A stretch of DNA of 64,000 nucleotides from Betaproteobacteria bacterium. GTDB lineage: Bacteria > Pseudomonadota > Gammaproteobacteria > Burkholderiales > JAEUOS01. The notes under the pieces are model-generated. The model saw only the letters and a list, made by a program, of their open reading frames with translations, made no database searches and was not told the DNA's origin. Position 1 is the stretch's first letter. Each line of letters begins with the position of its first letter. This document shows, piece after piece, positions 38,657-47,175 of the stretch. Location of the stretch: positions 1-64,000 of the forward strand of contig JAQGMJ010000040.1 of assembly GCA_028292405.1 (NCBI GenBank), written 5' to 3'. A program made the position numbers and the translations under genes.

Positions 38657-40903
38657 GTGAAACAGCACATCGTGCGCATCGGCCTGGGCATCGTGCTGCT
38701 GCTGGTATTCCTGGCCCATGCGGCGCAAATCAACGGCTTCAGCATCCCGTTCGTCAGCCGCCTCGATTCGATCATCGACGACACCCGCCTGCGGCTGACC
38801 AATCCGAAGACCCTGGACAGCCGCATCGTCATCCTGGATATCGACGAAAAGAGCCTGGGCAAGCTCGGCCGCTGGCCCTGGAGCCGCGACAAGATCGCCA
38901 CCCTGATCGACAAGCTGTTCAACGACTACGGCGTGGCCATCGTCGGCTTCGACGTGGTGTTCGCCGAGCCGGACAACAGTTCGGGCATGGGGTCGTTGAA
39001 CGCCCTGGCGAACAAGGAACTGGCCGGCGACGAATCCTTCAAGGCGGAACTGGAAAAGCTCAAGCCGCAACTCGATTTCGACGCCAGGTTCGCCAAGGCG
39101 ATATCCGGCAAGGCGGTGGTGCTGGGCTACTACCTGTCCTCCGAGATCAATGCCGAAAAAAGCGGCGCGCTGCCGCAGCCGGTATTGCCGGCCGGCACGT
39201 TCAAGGGCCGGCAGATCGACTGGGCAAAATGGATTGGCCACGGCGGCAACCTGAAGCCGTTCCAGGATTCCGCGGCATCCGCCGGCCTGTTCAACCCGTT
39301 TGTCGATGAAGACGGCGTGGTGCGCCAGGTGCCGATGATTTCGGAATACGACGGCAAATACTACGAGTCGCTCTCCCTGGCGATGTTCCGCACCCTGCTG
39401 GGCCAGCCGAAGGTCGAGCCGGGCTACCCGAACGAAAGCATCCTTTCCAAAAACTACTCGGGCATGGAGTGGCTGGAATTGCATGCCGATGGTCACGCTC
39501 TGCGCATCCCGGTCGACAAGAAGGCCGGCACCATCATTCCCTATCGCGGCGATGGCGGCCCGAACGGCGGCAGCTTCAAATACATCTCGCTCTCCGACGT
39601 CTATGAGGGCACGGTGCCGAAGGAGGCGTTGAAGGGCAAGATCGCCTTCTGGGGTACCAGCGCGCCGGGGCTGCAGGATTTGCGGTCCACGCCGGTGGGT
39701 GTGGCCTACCCCGGGGTCGAAATCCACGCCAACCTGCTCTCGGGCATGTTGTCGCAGCGTTTCAAGGAAAAGCCCGGCTACACCCTGGGCGCCGAGGTGA
39801 TGCTGCTGCTGTTCGGCGGGCTGGTGCTTGCCGTGCTGATGCCCTTCCTCTCGCCGGCGCGTGCCACCCTGGTTTCGCTGGTCGCGATGGCCTTGATCAT
39901 CGGCATCAATTACTACGTCTATACCAGCGGCAACATCATCCTGCCGCTGGCCTCCTCGCTGCTGATGACGGCGGCGCTATTCATCCTGAACATGGCCTAC
40001 GGCTATTTCGTCGAGTCGCGCAGCAAGCGCCAGTTCACCGAGTTGTTCGGCCAGTACGTGCCCCCTGAACTGGTCGACGAGATGGCACGCAACCCGACCC
40101 AGTACACGATGGAGCCGAAGAGCGAGGACCTGACCATCCTGTTCTCCGACGTGCGCGGCTTTACCTCGATCTCGGAAAACCTCTCGCCCGACGACCTGCG
40201 TTCCTTCATCAACCAGTACCTGACGGAAATGAGCGCGGCGATCTCGCACCACCGCGGCACGCTCGACAAGTACATCGGCGACGCGGTGATGGCCTTCTGG
40301 GGCGCCCCGGTGCCCGACGCCGAGCACGCGCGCCAGGGCGTGATCACCGCGCTGGAAATGCAAAAGGCGGCGCATGCCCTGGATGAGAAATTTGTCGCGC
40401 GCGGCTGGCCGGCGCTGAAAATCGGCATCGGCGTCAATTCCGGCAACGTGCGCGTCGGCGACATGGGCTCGAAGGTGCGCAAGGCCTACACCGTAATGGG
40501 CGACCCGGTGAATCTGGCTTCGCGCCTGGAAGGCCGCACCAAGCAATACGGCGTCGGCATCCTGGTCGGCGAAAATACCGAAAAGCTGGTCAAGGACGTG
40601 ATTTTCAAGGAGCTTGACCGTATCCGCGTCAAGGGCAAGAACGAGCCGGTGGTGATTTACGAGCCGATTTGCCTGGAGGCAGAGGCCGATAAGAAAATCA
40701 AGGATGAACTCAAGCTCTGGCGCGACACCCTCAAGGCTTATCGCGCCCAGTCCTGGGACCAGGTCGAGGTGAGTTTGCTTAACCTGACCCGCATGAATCC
40801 GGGCTGCCTCCTTTATGAGGAATATGGCGATCGCGTGGTAAAGTTCCGCAAGAATCCTCCCGGTCCGAATTGGGACGGGGTGACGACTTTCGACGAGAAG
40901 TAG
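38657..40903 (+). CDS. CHASE2-domain class III adenylate cyclase
   Basis: This 748-aa membrane cyclase starts with GTG 38657. An N-terminal TM (about 5-22) is followed by a CHASE2 sensor (about 30-345, IVILDIDEKSLGKLGRWPWSRD), three TM helices (about 360-435), and a class III catalytic domain (about 470-660). Metal aspartates are Asp498 (FSDVRGF) and Asp542 (YIGDAVMAFW). The adenine-selective pair is Lys538 and Asp616 (MGDPVNLASR), and the transition-state residues Asn619 and Arg623 are present. It should therefore make cAMP. The CHASE2 part shares the IDxxS-x4-GRWPW-R core with the kinase upstream, so the two sensors may respond to related signals. Confidence 0.94.
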   Translation: MKQHIVRIGLGIVLLLVFLAHAAQINGFSIPFVSRLDSIIDDTRLRLTNPKTLDSRIVILDIDEKSLGKLGRWPWSRDKIATLIDKLFNDYGVAIVGFDVVFAEPDNSSGMGSLNALANKELAGDESFKAELEKLKPQLDFDARFAKAISGKAVVLGYYLSSEINAEKSGALPQPVLPAGTFKGRQIDWAKWIGHGGNLKPFQDSAASAGLFNPFVDEDGVVRQVPMISEYDGKYYESLSLAMFRTLLGQPKVEPGYPNESILSKNYSGMEWLELHADGHALRIPVDKKAGTIIPYRGDGGPNGGSFKYISLSDVYEGTVPKEALKGKIAFWGTSAPGLQDLRSTPVGVAYPGVEIHANLLSGMLSQRFKEKPGYTLGAEVMLLLFGGLVLAVLMPFLSPARATLVSLVAMALIIGINYYVYTSGNIILPLASSLLMTAALFILNMAYGYFVESRSKRQFTELFGQYVPPELVDEMARNPTQYTMEPKSEDLTILFSDVRGFTSISENLSPDDLRSFINQYLTEMSAAISHHRGTLDKYIGDAVMAFWGAPVPDAEHARQGVITALEMQKAAHALDEKFVARGWPALKIGIGVNSGNVRVGDMGSKVRKAYTVMGDPVNLASRLEGRTKQYGVGILVGENTEKLVKDVIFKELDRIRVKGKNEPVVIYEPICLEAEADKKIKDELKLWRDTLKAYRAQSWDQVEVSLLNLTRMNPGCLLYEEYGDRVVKFRKNPPGPNWDGVTTFDEK

Positions 40904-40945
40904 CGCGGGGTAAGCGGGTATGGCAAGCACAGGCGGCGGGTGGTC

Positions 40946-41713
40946 ATGAAAGTCAAGGTCCTCGGCTGCAGCGGCGGCATCGGCGGCAAGCACCTGCGCA
41001 CCACCTCGCTGCGCGTGGACAACGACATTCTGATCGATGCCGGCACCGGGGTCACCGACCTGTCGCTCACCGAGCTGTCGATGATCGATCACATCCTGCT
41101 GACCCATTCGCACCTCGACCATATCGCGACGATCCCTTTCATCGTCGATACCGTCGGGGCGATGCGCGACAAGCCGATCACCATTTACGCGATCGAGGAA
41201 ACCCTCGAAACCCTGAGAAAGCACATTTTCAACTGGAGCGTGTGGCCCGATTTCACCTCGATCCCGTCGGCGGAAAAGCCTTTCATGCGCTACGAGGCGA
41301 TCAAGGTAGGCCAGACATTGGCACTGGACAACCGCAAGTTCACCGTATTGCCGGCCAACCACACGGTGCCGGCGGTGGGTTACCAGATCAACAGCGGCGC
41401 CGCCAGCCTGGTGTTTTCCGGCGATACCTGCACCAACGACGCGCTCTGGGCGGTAGTCAACAAGATTCCCAACCTCAAGCACCTCATCATTGAAACCGCC
41501 TTTTGCAACCGTGAAAAGCAGCTCGCGGTGGCCTCCAAGCATCTCTGTCCCAGCCTGCTGGCCGAGGAACTGGCGAAACTGGAGCGCTCGGCCGAGATTT
41601 TCATCACGCACTTAAAGCCCGGCGAGATCGAGCTGACGATGCAGGAAATCGAGGAATACGCCGGCGACTTCAATCCGCGGATGCTGCAAAACGGCCAGAT
41701 TTTCGAGTTCTAG
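40946..41713 (+). CDS. MBL-fold 3',5'-cyclic-nucleotide phosphodiesterase (class II type)
   Basis: This 255-aa protein starts at ATG 40946 (MKVKVLGCSGGIGGKH); the GTG at 40940 in the track is less likely. The metal-binding THSHLDHIATIP motif matches the H-x-H-L-D-H signature of class II cyclic nucleotide phosphodiesterases (yeast PDE1, Vibrio CpdP) rather than generic hydrolases. VFSGDTCTND and ITHLKPGE supply later metal-site residues. Its location between a cAMP-making cyclase (42 bases upstream) and a cyclic-nucleotide-binding protein (3 bases downstream) strongly supports cAMP as substrate. It has no signal peptide, so it is cytoplasmic. Confidence 0.87.
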   Translation: MKVKVLGCSGGIGGKHLRTTSLRVDNDILIDAGTGVTDLSLTELSMIDHILLTHSHLDHIATIPFIVDTVGAMRDKPITIYAIEETLETLRKHIFNWSVWPDFTSIPSAEKPFMRYEAIKVGQTLALDNRKFTVLPANHTVPAVGYQINSGAASLVFSGDTCTNDALWAVVNKIPNLKHLIIETAFCNREKQLAVASKHLCPSLLAEELAKLERSAEIFITHLKPGEIELTMQEIEEYAGDFNPRMLQNGQIFEF

Positions 41714-41716
41714 ACC

Positions 41717-42811
41717 ATGACGGACACCACTGTTTCCACCGCCATGCTGCAAGGTTTCGAGCCGCTCTCGTCCCTGTCGGCGGCGCGGCTGAAGGAATTT
41801 GCCGGCTTGTGCTACCTCGAGCATGTTTCCAAGGGGCTGGACCCGTTCCGCGTCAAGAGCGCGGCCGACCAGCTGGCTTTCCTGGCCAATGGCGAGCTTG
41901 AGCTCTCGTTCGCCGGCGGCGGCAGCGAAACCGTGGCCGCCGGCAGTGCCGAGGCCCGCGCCGCCCTGCTGCGCCCGCAGCCGATAGCCTCGGCCAAGGC
42001 CCTGACTGACGTCGACCTGATCCGCATCGACCGCGATCTGCTCGACATCATGATGACCTGGGACCAGCTGGCCGCCTTCGATTCCACCCGCACCGGCCGG
42101 TTCAAGATCCTGCCCTCCGGCGGCAACGATCCGGCACTGTCGAACTGGAACCTGATGTCGGGGGTCTTTTCGGTCACAAACCTGAAGGGCGGCGCTTTCG
42201 CCAACCTGCCCTCGGCGCACATCGGTGAGTTGCTCAATCGCTTTCAGCGCATCGACGTCAAGCTGGGCGAGGTGGTGATCCGCGAAGGCGACGAAGGCGA
42301 TTATTATTACGTGATCGAATCCGGCCGCGCCCAGGTTTCACGTCTGGTCGGGGGCGTTACCGTGACCCTGGCGGACCTGAAAAGTGGCGACGCCTTCGGC
42401 GAAGAGGCCCTGGTTTCCGAGGCCAAGCGCAACGCCACCGTGACGATGAAAACTAACGGCGTGCTGCTGCGCCTGGCCAAGCAGGACTTCATCGCCCTGC
42501 TCAAGGAACCGCTACTGAACCGGCTGCCGGCGGCGCGGGCGCAGGAAAAAGTCGCCGGCGGCGCGCAATGGCTGGATGTGCGCTACCCTTCGGAGTACCA
42601 GTACGACAAGCTGCCTGGCGCGATCAACGTACCGCTGGCCGAAGTCCGCAATGCCTTTTCGGTGCTGGATAAATCGCGCGAATACGTGGTCTACTGCCAG
42701 AGCGGCAGGCGCAGCTCGGCGGCGGCTTTTTTGCTGGCGCACCGCGGTTTCCGGGTATTCTTGCTGGACGGCGGCCTGTGGGCAGCGCGGCAGGACGGCG
42801 GAAATGCCTGA
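41717..42811 (+). CDS. Cyclic-nucleotide-binding and rhodanese domain protein
   Basis: This 364-aa cytoplasmic protein has a degenerate cNMP-binding-like domain (about 10-125), an intact CNB domain (about 160-270) and a C-terminal rhodanese domain (about 275-360). The phosphate-binding cassette FGEEALVSEAKRNATV (227-242) keeps Glu229 and Arg238, as expected for cAMP binding. The rhodanese loop CQSGRRS has the active-site Cys327. There is no helix-turn-helix, so it is not a CRP-like transcription factor. I infer a cAMP-controlled sulfurtransferase or phosphatase-like effector. It starts 3 bases after the phosphodiesterase gene. Confidence 0.9.
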   Translation: MTDTTVSTAMLQGFEPLSSLSAARLKEFAGLCYLEHVSKGLDPFRVKSAADQLAFLANGELELSFAGGGSETVAAGSAEARAALLRPQPIASAKALTDVDLIRIDRDLLDIMMTWDQLAAFDSTRTGRFKILPSGGNDPALSNWNLMSGVFSVTNLKGGAFANLPSAHIGELLNRFQRIDVKLGEVVIREGDEGDYYYVIESGRAQVSRLVGGVTVTLADLKSGDAFGEEALVSEAKRNATVTMKTNGVLLRLAKQDFIALLKEPLLNRLPAARAQEKVAGGAQWLDVRYPSEYQYDKLPGAINVPLAEVRNAFSVLDKSREYVVYCQSGRRSSAAAFLLAHRGFRVFLLDGGLWAARQDGGNA

Positions 42812-42963
42812 AAGCGGAATTTTTTCACGCCATCTTGCATCTTTTAACAAGTCTGGCCGGCAGTTTGTGGATAATGGTTCTGTGCGTCTTGCGTTGCACC
42901 GCGTGCAGGCGGGACGATCGGTTTTTGTTGTAATTCGGTGGTAAATCCTCGGGTGAGGTGGTT

Positions 42964-45336
42964 ATGAGCGCTGTACTGAATCCCAAGCCGGCCGCGCAGG
43001 CGCCGGACGTCAATCTGAAACTCAACTTTCAGAAAAACCTGCAGACGGTCACCAACAAGGTCCATGCGACGAACAACGTCGACGAGATCATGCTGGAGGT
43101 GAGCCAGGATATCTGCAACCTGTTCAACGCCGACCGCCTGACCATCTATTCGGTGGGCGAGGACAAGGCGTCGATCATCTCCAAGGTCAAGACCGGCCTC
43201 AATTCCTTCAAGGACCTGAAGCTGCCGATCGCCGAGCAGAGCATCGCCGGCTACGTGGCCCTGTCGCGCAAGCTGATCAACATCAAGGATGTGTACGACG
43301 AGGCCGAGCTGAAGTCGTTCAACCCGAACCTGCGCTTCCTGCAGGAAGTCGACAAGCGCACCGGCTACCGCACCAAGCAGATGCTGGTTGCGCCGATCAT
43401 CGACCAGCAGGCCAGCGAGCTGATCGGTGTCGTGCAGATCATCAACAACAAGTCGGGCCAGAACTTCGGCCAGCTGGAAGAAGAGGGCGCCTCCGCCTTG
43501 ACGCAGACGCTGGCCATCGCCTTCCGCCAGCGCCAGAAGTCGGCCGCGCCGGTCAAGACCAAGTACGACTACCTGGTCGCCGACGCCGTGCTCTCCGCCC
43601 AGGAATTCGACCTTGCCACCCGTTCCGCGCGGCGCAAGGGCCTGGACATCGAAGACGTGCTGATCAGCGAGTTTCAGGTAAAAATCCCGGCGCTGGGTGC
43701 TGCGCTGGCCAAGTTCTTCAGCGTGCCTTACGAGCCCTTCAAGGCCGACCGCATCAAGCCGGCCGACCTGCTGAAAAATCTGAAGCGCGACTATGTCGAG
43801 TCCAGCCAGTGGGTGCCGGTGGACGACGCCAAGGAGGGCCTGGTGGTGGTCTGCCTCGACCCCGAGCGCATCAAGGGTTCGCGCATCGTCAACAACATTT
43901 TCCCGCGCGCCAGCAAGATCGCTTACCGCGTCACCACGCAGCAGGAGTTCAAGCAGACCCTGACCAGCCTGTTCGGCGAACAGACCGACACCAGCTCGAT
44001 AGACGATCTGCTTTCCGGCATGGACGAGGAGGATGACAGCGCGCTGGGCGGTTCCAGCGACGATGTCGACGCCGCCGCAGACAATGAACTGGTCAAACTG
44101 GTCAACAAGATCATCGTCGATGCCTACAATCAGGGCGCTTCGGACATTCACATCGAGCCCTATCCCGGCAAGGCGAAGACTGAAATCCGCTTCCGCAAGG
44201 ACGGCTCGCTCTACCCCTATATCGAGATTCCGGCGAGCTACCGCGCCGCCATCGTCGCGCGCCTGAAGATCATGTGCGACCTCGACATCTCGGAAAAGCG
44301 CAAGCCGCAGGACGGCAAGATCAAGTTCAAGAAGTTCGGGCCGCTCGACATCGAGTTGCGCGTGGCCACCATCCCCACCGCCGGCGGTGTCGAAGACGTG
44401 GTGATGCGTATTCTGGCCGCCGGCGAGCCGATCCCGATCGACAAGCTGGGCCTGACCAAGTACAACCTGGAAACCCTCAAAAAGACGGTGTCCAAGCCCT
44501 ACGGCCTGTTCTTCGTCTGTGGCCCGACCGGCTCCGGCAAGACCACCACGCTGCACTCGGTGCTGGGCTTTCTCAATACCGTCGACACCAAGATCTGGAC
44601 CGCTGAAGACCCTGTGGAAATTACGCAAAAGGGTCTGCGCCAAGTGCAGGTGAACAAGAAGGCAGGCCTCGACTTCGCGGTGGTGATGAGGGCCTTCCTG
44701 CGCGCCGACCCGGACATCATCATGGTCGGTGAAATGCGCGATGCCGAAACCACCGGCACCGGCATCGAAGCTTCGCTCACCGGTCACCTGGTGTTCGCCA
44801 CCCTGCACACCAACAGCGCGCCGGAAGCGGTGATCCGCCTGCTCGACATGGGGATGGACCCGTTCAACTTCTCGGACGCGTTGCTGGGCATCCTGGCGCA
44901 GCGCCTGGGCAAGCGCCTGTGCGGCGAATGCAAGGAAGCCTATACCCCGGACGCCAACGAACTGAAGGCCTTCATCAGCGAATATGCCGAGGAACTGGTG
45001 AAGACGCCGGCCTGGAAGACCGACCCGCAAGGTTCGTTCAAGAAGCTCTACGACCGCTGGCTTGCCGAATACGGCAAGGAAGGCAAACTCGTCATGTTCA
45101 AGGCCAAGGGCTGCGACAAGTGCGGCAACTCCGGCTACAAGGGCCGGGTCGGCCTGCACGAGCTGATGGTGGCTTCCGACCGGGTGAAAAAACTGATCCA
45201 GGAAAAGGGGCGGGTGTCCGATATTTTCGTCACCGCCGTGGAAGAAGGCATGAGCACGCTGAAAATGGACGGGATGGAAAAGATTCTGATGGGCCTGACG
45301 GACCTGAAGCAGGTGCGTACCGTCTGTATCAAGTAA
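42964..45336 (+). CDS. GAF-domain GspE/PilB-type secretion ATPase
   Basis: This 790-aa protein starts at ATG 42964. Residues about 25-190 form a GAF domain (EIMLEVSQDICNLFNADRLTIYSV). A T2SSE-N-like domain (about 200-340) follows, then the hexameric ATPase core (about 370-760). Walker A is GPTGSGKTT (520-528), the Walker B region is GEMRDAET (589-596), and two CxxC pairs (CGECKEAYTP and CDKCGNSGYKG) bind zinc as in PilB/GspE. No pilC, pilin or secretin genes are adjacent, so the machine it powers is unknown. The GAF domain suggests control by a small ligand, possibly cAMP or c-di-GMP from the neighbours. Confidence 0.92.
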   Translation: MSAVLNPKPAAQAPDVNLKLNFQKNLQTVTNKVHATNNVDEIMLEVSQDICNLFNADRLTIYSVGEDKASIISKVKTGLNSFKDLKLPIAEQSIAGYVALSRKLINIKDVYDEAELKSFNPNLRFLQEVDKRTGYRTKQMLVAPIIDQQASELIGVVQIINNKSGQNFGQLEEEGASALTQTLAIAFRQRQKSAAPVKTKYDYLVADAVLSAQEFDLATRSARRKGLDIEDVLISEFQVKIPALGAALAKFFSVPYEPFKADRIKPADLLKNLKRDYVESSQWVPVDDAKEGLVVVCLDPERIKGSRIVNNIFPRASKIAYRVTTQQEFKQTLTSLFGEQTDTSSIDDLLSGMDEEDDSALGGSSDDVDAAADNELVKLVNKIIVDAYNQGASDIHIEPYPGKAKTEIRFRKDGSLYPYIEIPASYRAAIVARLKIMCDLDISEKRKPQDGKIKFKKFGPLDIELRVATIPTAGGVEDVVMRILAAGEPIPIDKLGLTKYNLETLKKTVSKPYGLFFVCGPTGSGKTTTLHSVLGFLNTVDTKIWTAEDPVEITQKGLRQVQVNKKAGLDFAVVMRAFLRADPDIIMVGEMRDAETTGTGIEASLTGHLVFATLHTNSAPEAVIRLLDMGMDPFNFSDALLGILAQRLGKRLCGECKEAYTPDANELKAFISEYAEELVKTPAWKTDPQGSFKKLYDRWLAEYGKEGKLVMFKAKGCDKCGNSGYKGRVGLHELMVASDRVKKLIQEKGRVSDIFVTAVEEGMSTLKMDGMEKILMGLTDLKQVRTVCIK

Positions 45337-45386
45337 ACCAGGCGAACCACAGAGACCCACGCAAACCAAGGTAGACCCAGACGCCC

Positions 45387-46982
45387 GTGGTTACTGTCGA
45401 GGAACTTTTCCAGCGGCTCGAACAGCTTAATGGCGTCGGCGCCGCGCTCTCGCAGGAGCGCGACATCAACGCCCTGCTGGAGCGCATCCTGCGCGCCGCC
45501 AAGGAAATCACCAACGCCGACGGCGGCACGCTGTACCGCCTGATCGATGGCGAAAAGCTGCAGTTCGAGATCCTGCTCAACGACTCGCTGGGCATCGCCC
45601 TGGGCGGCGTTTCGGGCAACCCGATCACCTTCTACCCGATCAAGCTCTACGACGAGAACAACGCACCGAACAAGTCGATGATCGCCGCCTACGCGGCGCT
45701 CACCGGCGATACCGTGAACATCGCCGACGCCTATACGGCCGAGGGCTTCGACTTTTCCGGCACCCGCGCCTTCGACAAGAAGACCGGCTACCGCTCCACT
45801 TCGTTTCTCACCATCCCGATGCGCGATCACGAGAACGAGGTGATCGGCGTGCTGCAATTGCTCAACCGCATCGATCCGACAGGCGGCGGCGTCACCGAGT
45901 TTTCGGATGCCGACCAGCGCCTGGCCGAGAGTCTGGCTTCGCAGGCCGCGATCGCGCTGACCAATCGAAACCTGATCCTCCAGCTGGAGCACCTGTTCGA
46001 ATCGTTCATCAACGTGATGAACACCGCAATCGACGAGAAATCGCCCTACACCGGCGGCCATTGCCAGCGCGTGCCGACCCTGACCATGATGCTGGCCGAG
46101 GCGGTCAATGCCACCGCGCAAGGTCCGCTGGCCGATTTCACCATGACCGACAAGGACCGCTACGAGCTGAAAATCGCCGGCCTGCTGCATGATTGCGGCA
46201 AGGTCACCACGCCGGTCCATGTGGTGGACAAGGCGACCAAGCTGGAGACGATCTTCGACCGTATCGCGCTGGTCGACACGCGCTTCGAGGTGCTCAAGCG
46301 CGACGCCGAAATCGGCATGCTCAAGGGCGAGATGTCGAAGGAGTCTTACGTCGAGTTGCTGGCCCAGTACGATGAAGACCGGGCCTTCCTGCGGCGTAAC
46401 AACGTCGGCGGCGAGTTCATGCGCGACGAAGACATCGAACGCGTCAAGCGCATCGCCAAATACCGCTGGCGCGACGTTTCCGGCGCCGAGACCGATTTCC
46501 TCACCGAGGAAGAGCTGATCAACCTGACCATCCGCGCCGGCACCCTGACCGGCGAGGAGCGCCAGGTGATCAATCACCACATCATCGCCACCATCAAGAT
46601 GCTGGAGGCGTTGCCCTGGCCCAAGCATCTGAAGAACGTGCCGGAGTACGCCGGCGGCCACCATGAGCGGATGGACGGCAAGGGCTACCCCAAGGGCCTG
46701 AAGCGCGAGGAGATGAGCGTGCAGGCGCGGGTGATGGGCATTGCCGACATTTTCGAGGCCCTGACCGCGCGCGACCGGCCTTATAAAAAGGGCAAGACCC
46801 TCACCGAGTCGCTGGAAATCCTCGGCAAGTTCAAGCTCAACGGCCACGTCGACCCCGACCTGTTCGACGTCTTTATCCGCGAAAAGGTGTACATGAAGTA
46901 CGCCGAACTGTTCATGAACCCGGAACAGATCGACCAGGTCGACCTGGCGAAAATCCCCGGCGTGGTGCTGGCTGACGGCTGA
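45387..46982 (+). CDS. GAF-HD-GYP phosphodiesterase with insertion between HD and GYP
   Basis: This 531-aa protein begins at GTG 45387. A GAF domain (about 1-195) with an N-terminal helix like that of the upstream ATPase is followed by an HD-GYP domain. His268-Asp269 (LLHDCGK) and HHERMDGKGYP (425-435) are intact, so c-di-GMP hydrolysis is plausible. The distance between HD and GYP is about 157 residues, roughly 90 more than in standard HD-GYP domains such as RpfG; the extra part (about 285-385) is highly charged and predicted helical. It closes the eight-gene block, 50 bases after the ATPase gene. Confidence 0.92.
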   Translation: MVTVEELFQRLEQLNGVGAALSQERDINALLERILRAAKEITNADGGTLYRLIDGEKLQFEILLNDSLGIALGGVSGNPITFYPIKLYDENNAPNKSMIAAYAALTGDTVNIADAYTAEGFDFSGTRAFDKKTGYRSTSFLTIPMRDHENEVIGVLQLLNRIDPTGGGVTEFSDADQRLAESLASQAAIALTNRNLILQLEHLFESFINVMNTAIDEKSPYTGGHCQRVPTLTMMLAEAVNATAQGPLADFTMTDKDRYELKIAGLLHDCGKVTTPVHVVDKATKLETIFDRIALVDTRFEVLKRDAEIGMLKGEMSKESYVELLAQYDEDRAFLRRNNVGGEFMRDEDIERVKRIAKYRWRDVSGAETDFLTEEELINLTIRAGTLTGEERQVINHHIIATIKMLEALPWPKHLKNVPEYAGGHHERMDGKGYPKGLKREEMSVQARVMGIADIFEALTARDRPYKKGKTLTESLEILGKFKLNGHVDPDLFDVFIREKVYMKYAELFMNPEQIDQVDLAKIPGVVLADG

Positions 46983-47033
46983 GCTGCCCGGTTTTGGGCG
47001 GCGGGCAGGGTTTTCAGAGGCAAAACAGGCGGT

Positions 47034-47051
47034 CCGGACAATCCGGTTTTT
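47034..47051 (+). terminator. Weak intrinsic terminator after the HD-GYP gene
   Basis: CCGGA (47034-47038) pairs with TCCGG (47042-47046) around a three-base loop, followed by TTTTT. The stem is short, but the site lies 52 bases after the stop codon and would mark the end of the signalling operon. Confidence 0.45.
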
Positions 47052-47175
47052 GACCCATTCCGGGGCCCATTCGGCGCGGTTTGGCGGCCCATAACCCCCG
47101 CTTATGCACTCTGTAGTTGCAGTTCGCCGCGACTGCTTCCACAATTGACCACCTGCCCCTTGTGGTCGAGATGCC

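Noticed and set aside
38476-39309. Plus-strand ORF of 277 aa between the FHA and cyclase genes
   Set aside because: It overlaps most of the CHASE2 domain of the cyclase in another frame, has shadow-like composition and no ribosome binding site.
41717-42811. CNB protein as a CRP-like transcription factor
   Set aside because: The C-terminal domain is a rhodanese with CQSGRRS; there is no helix-turn-helix.
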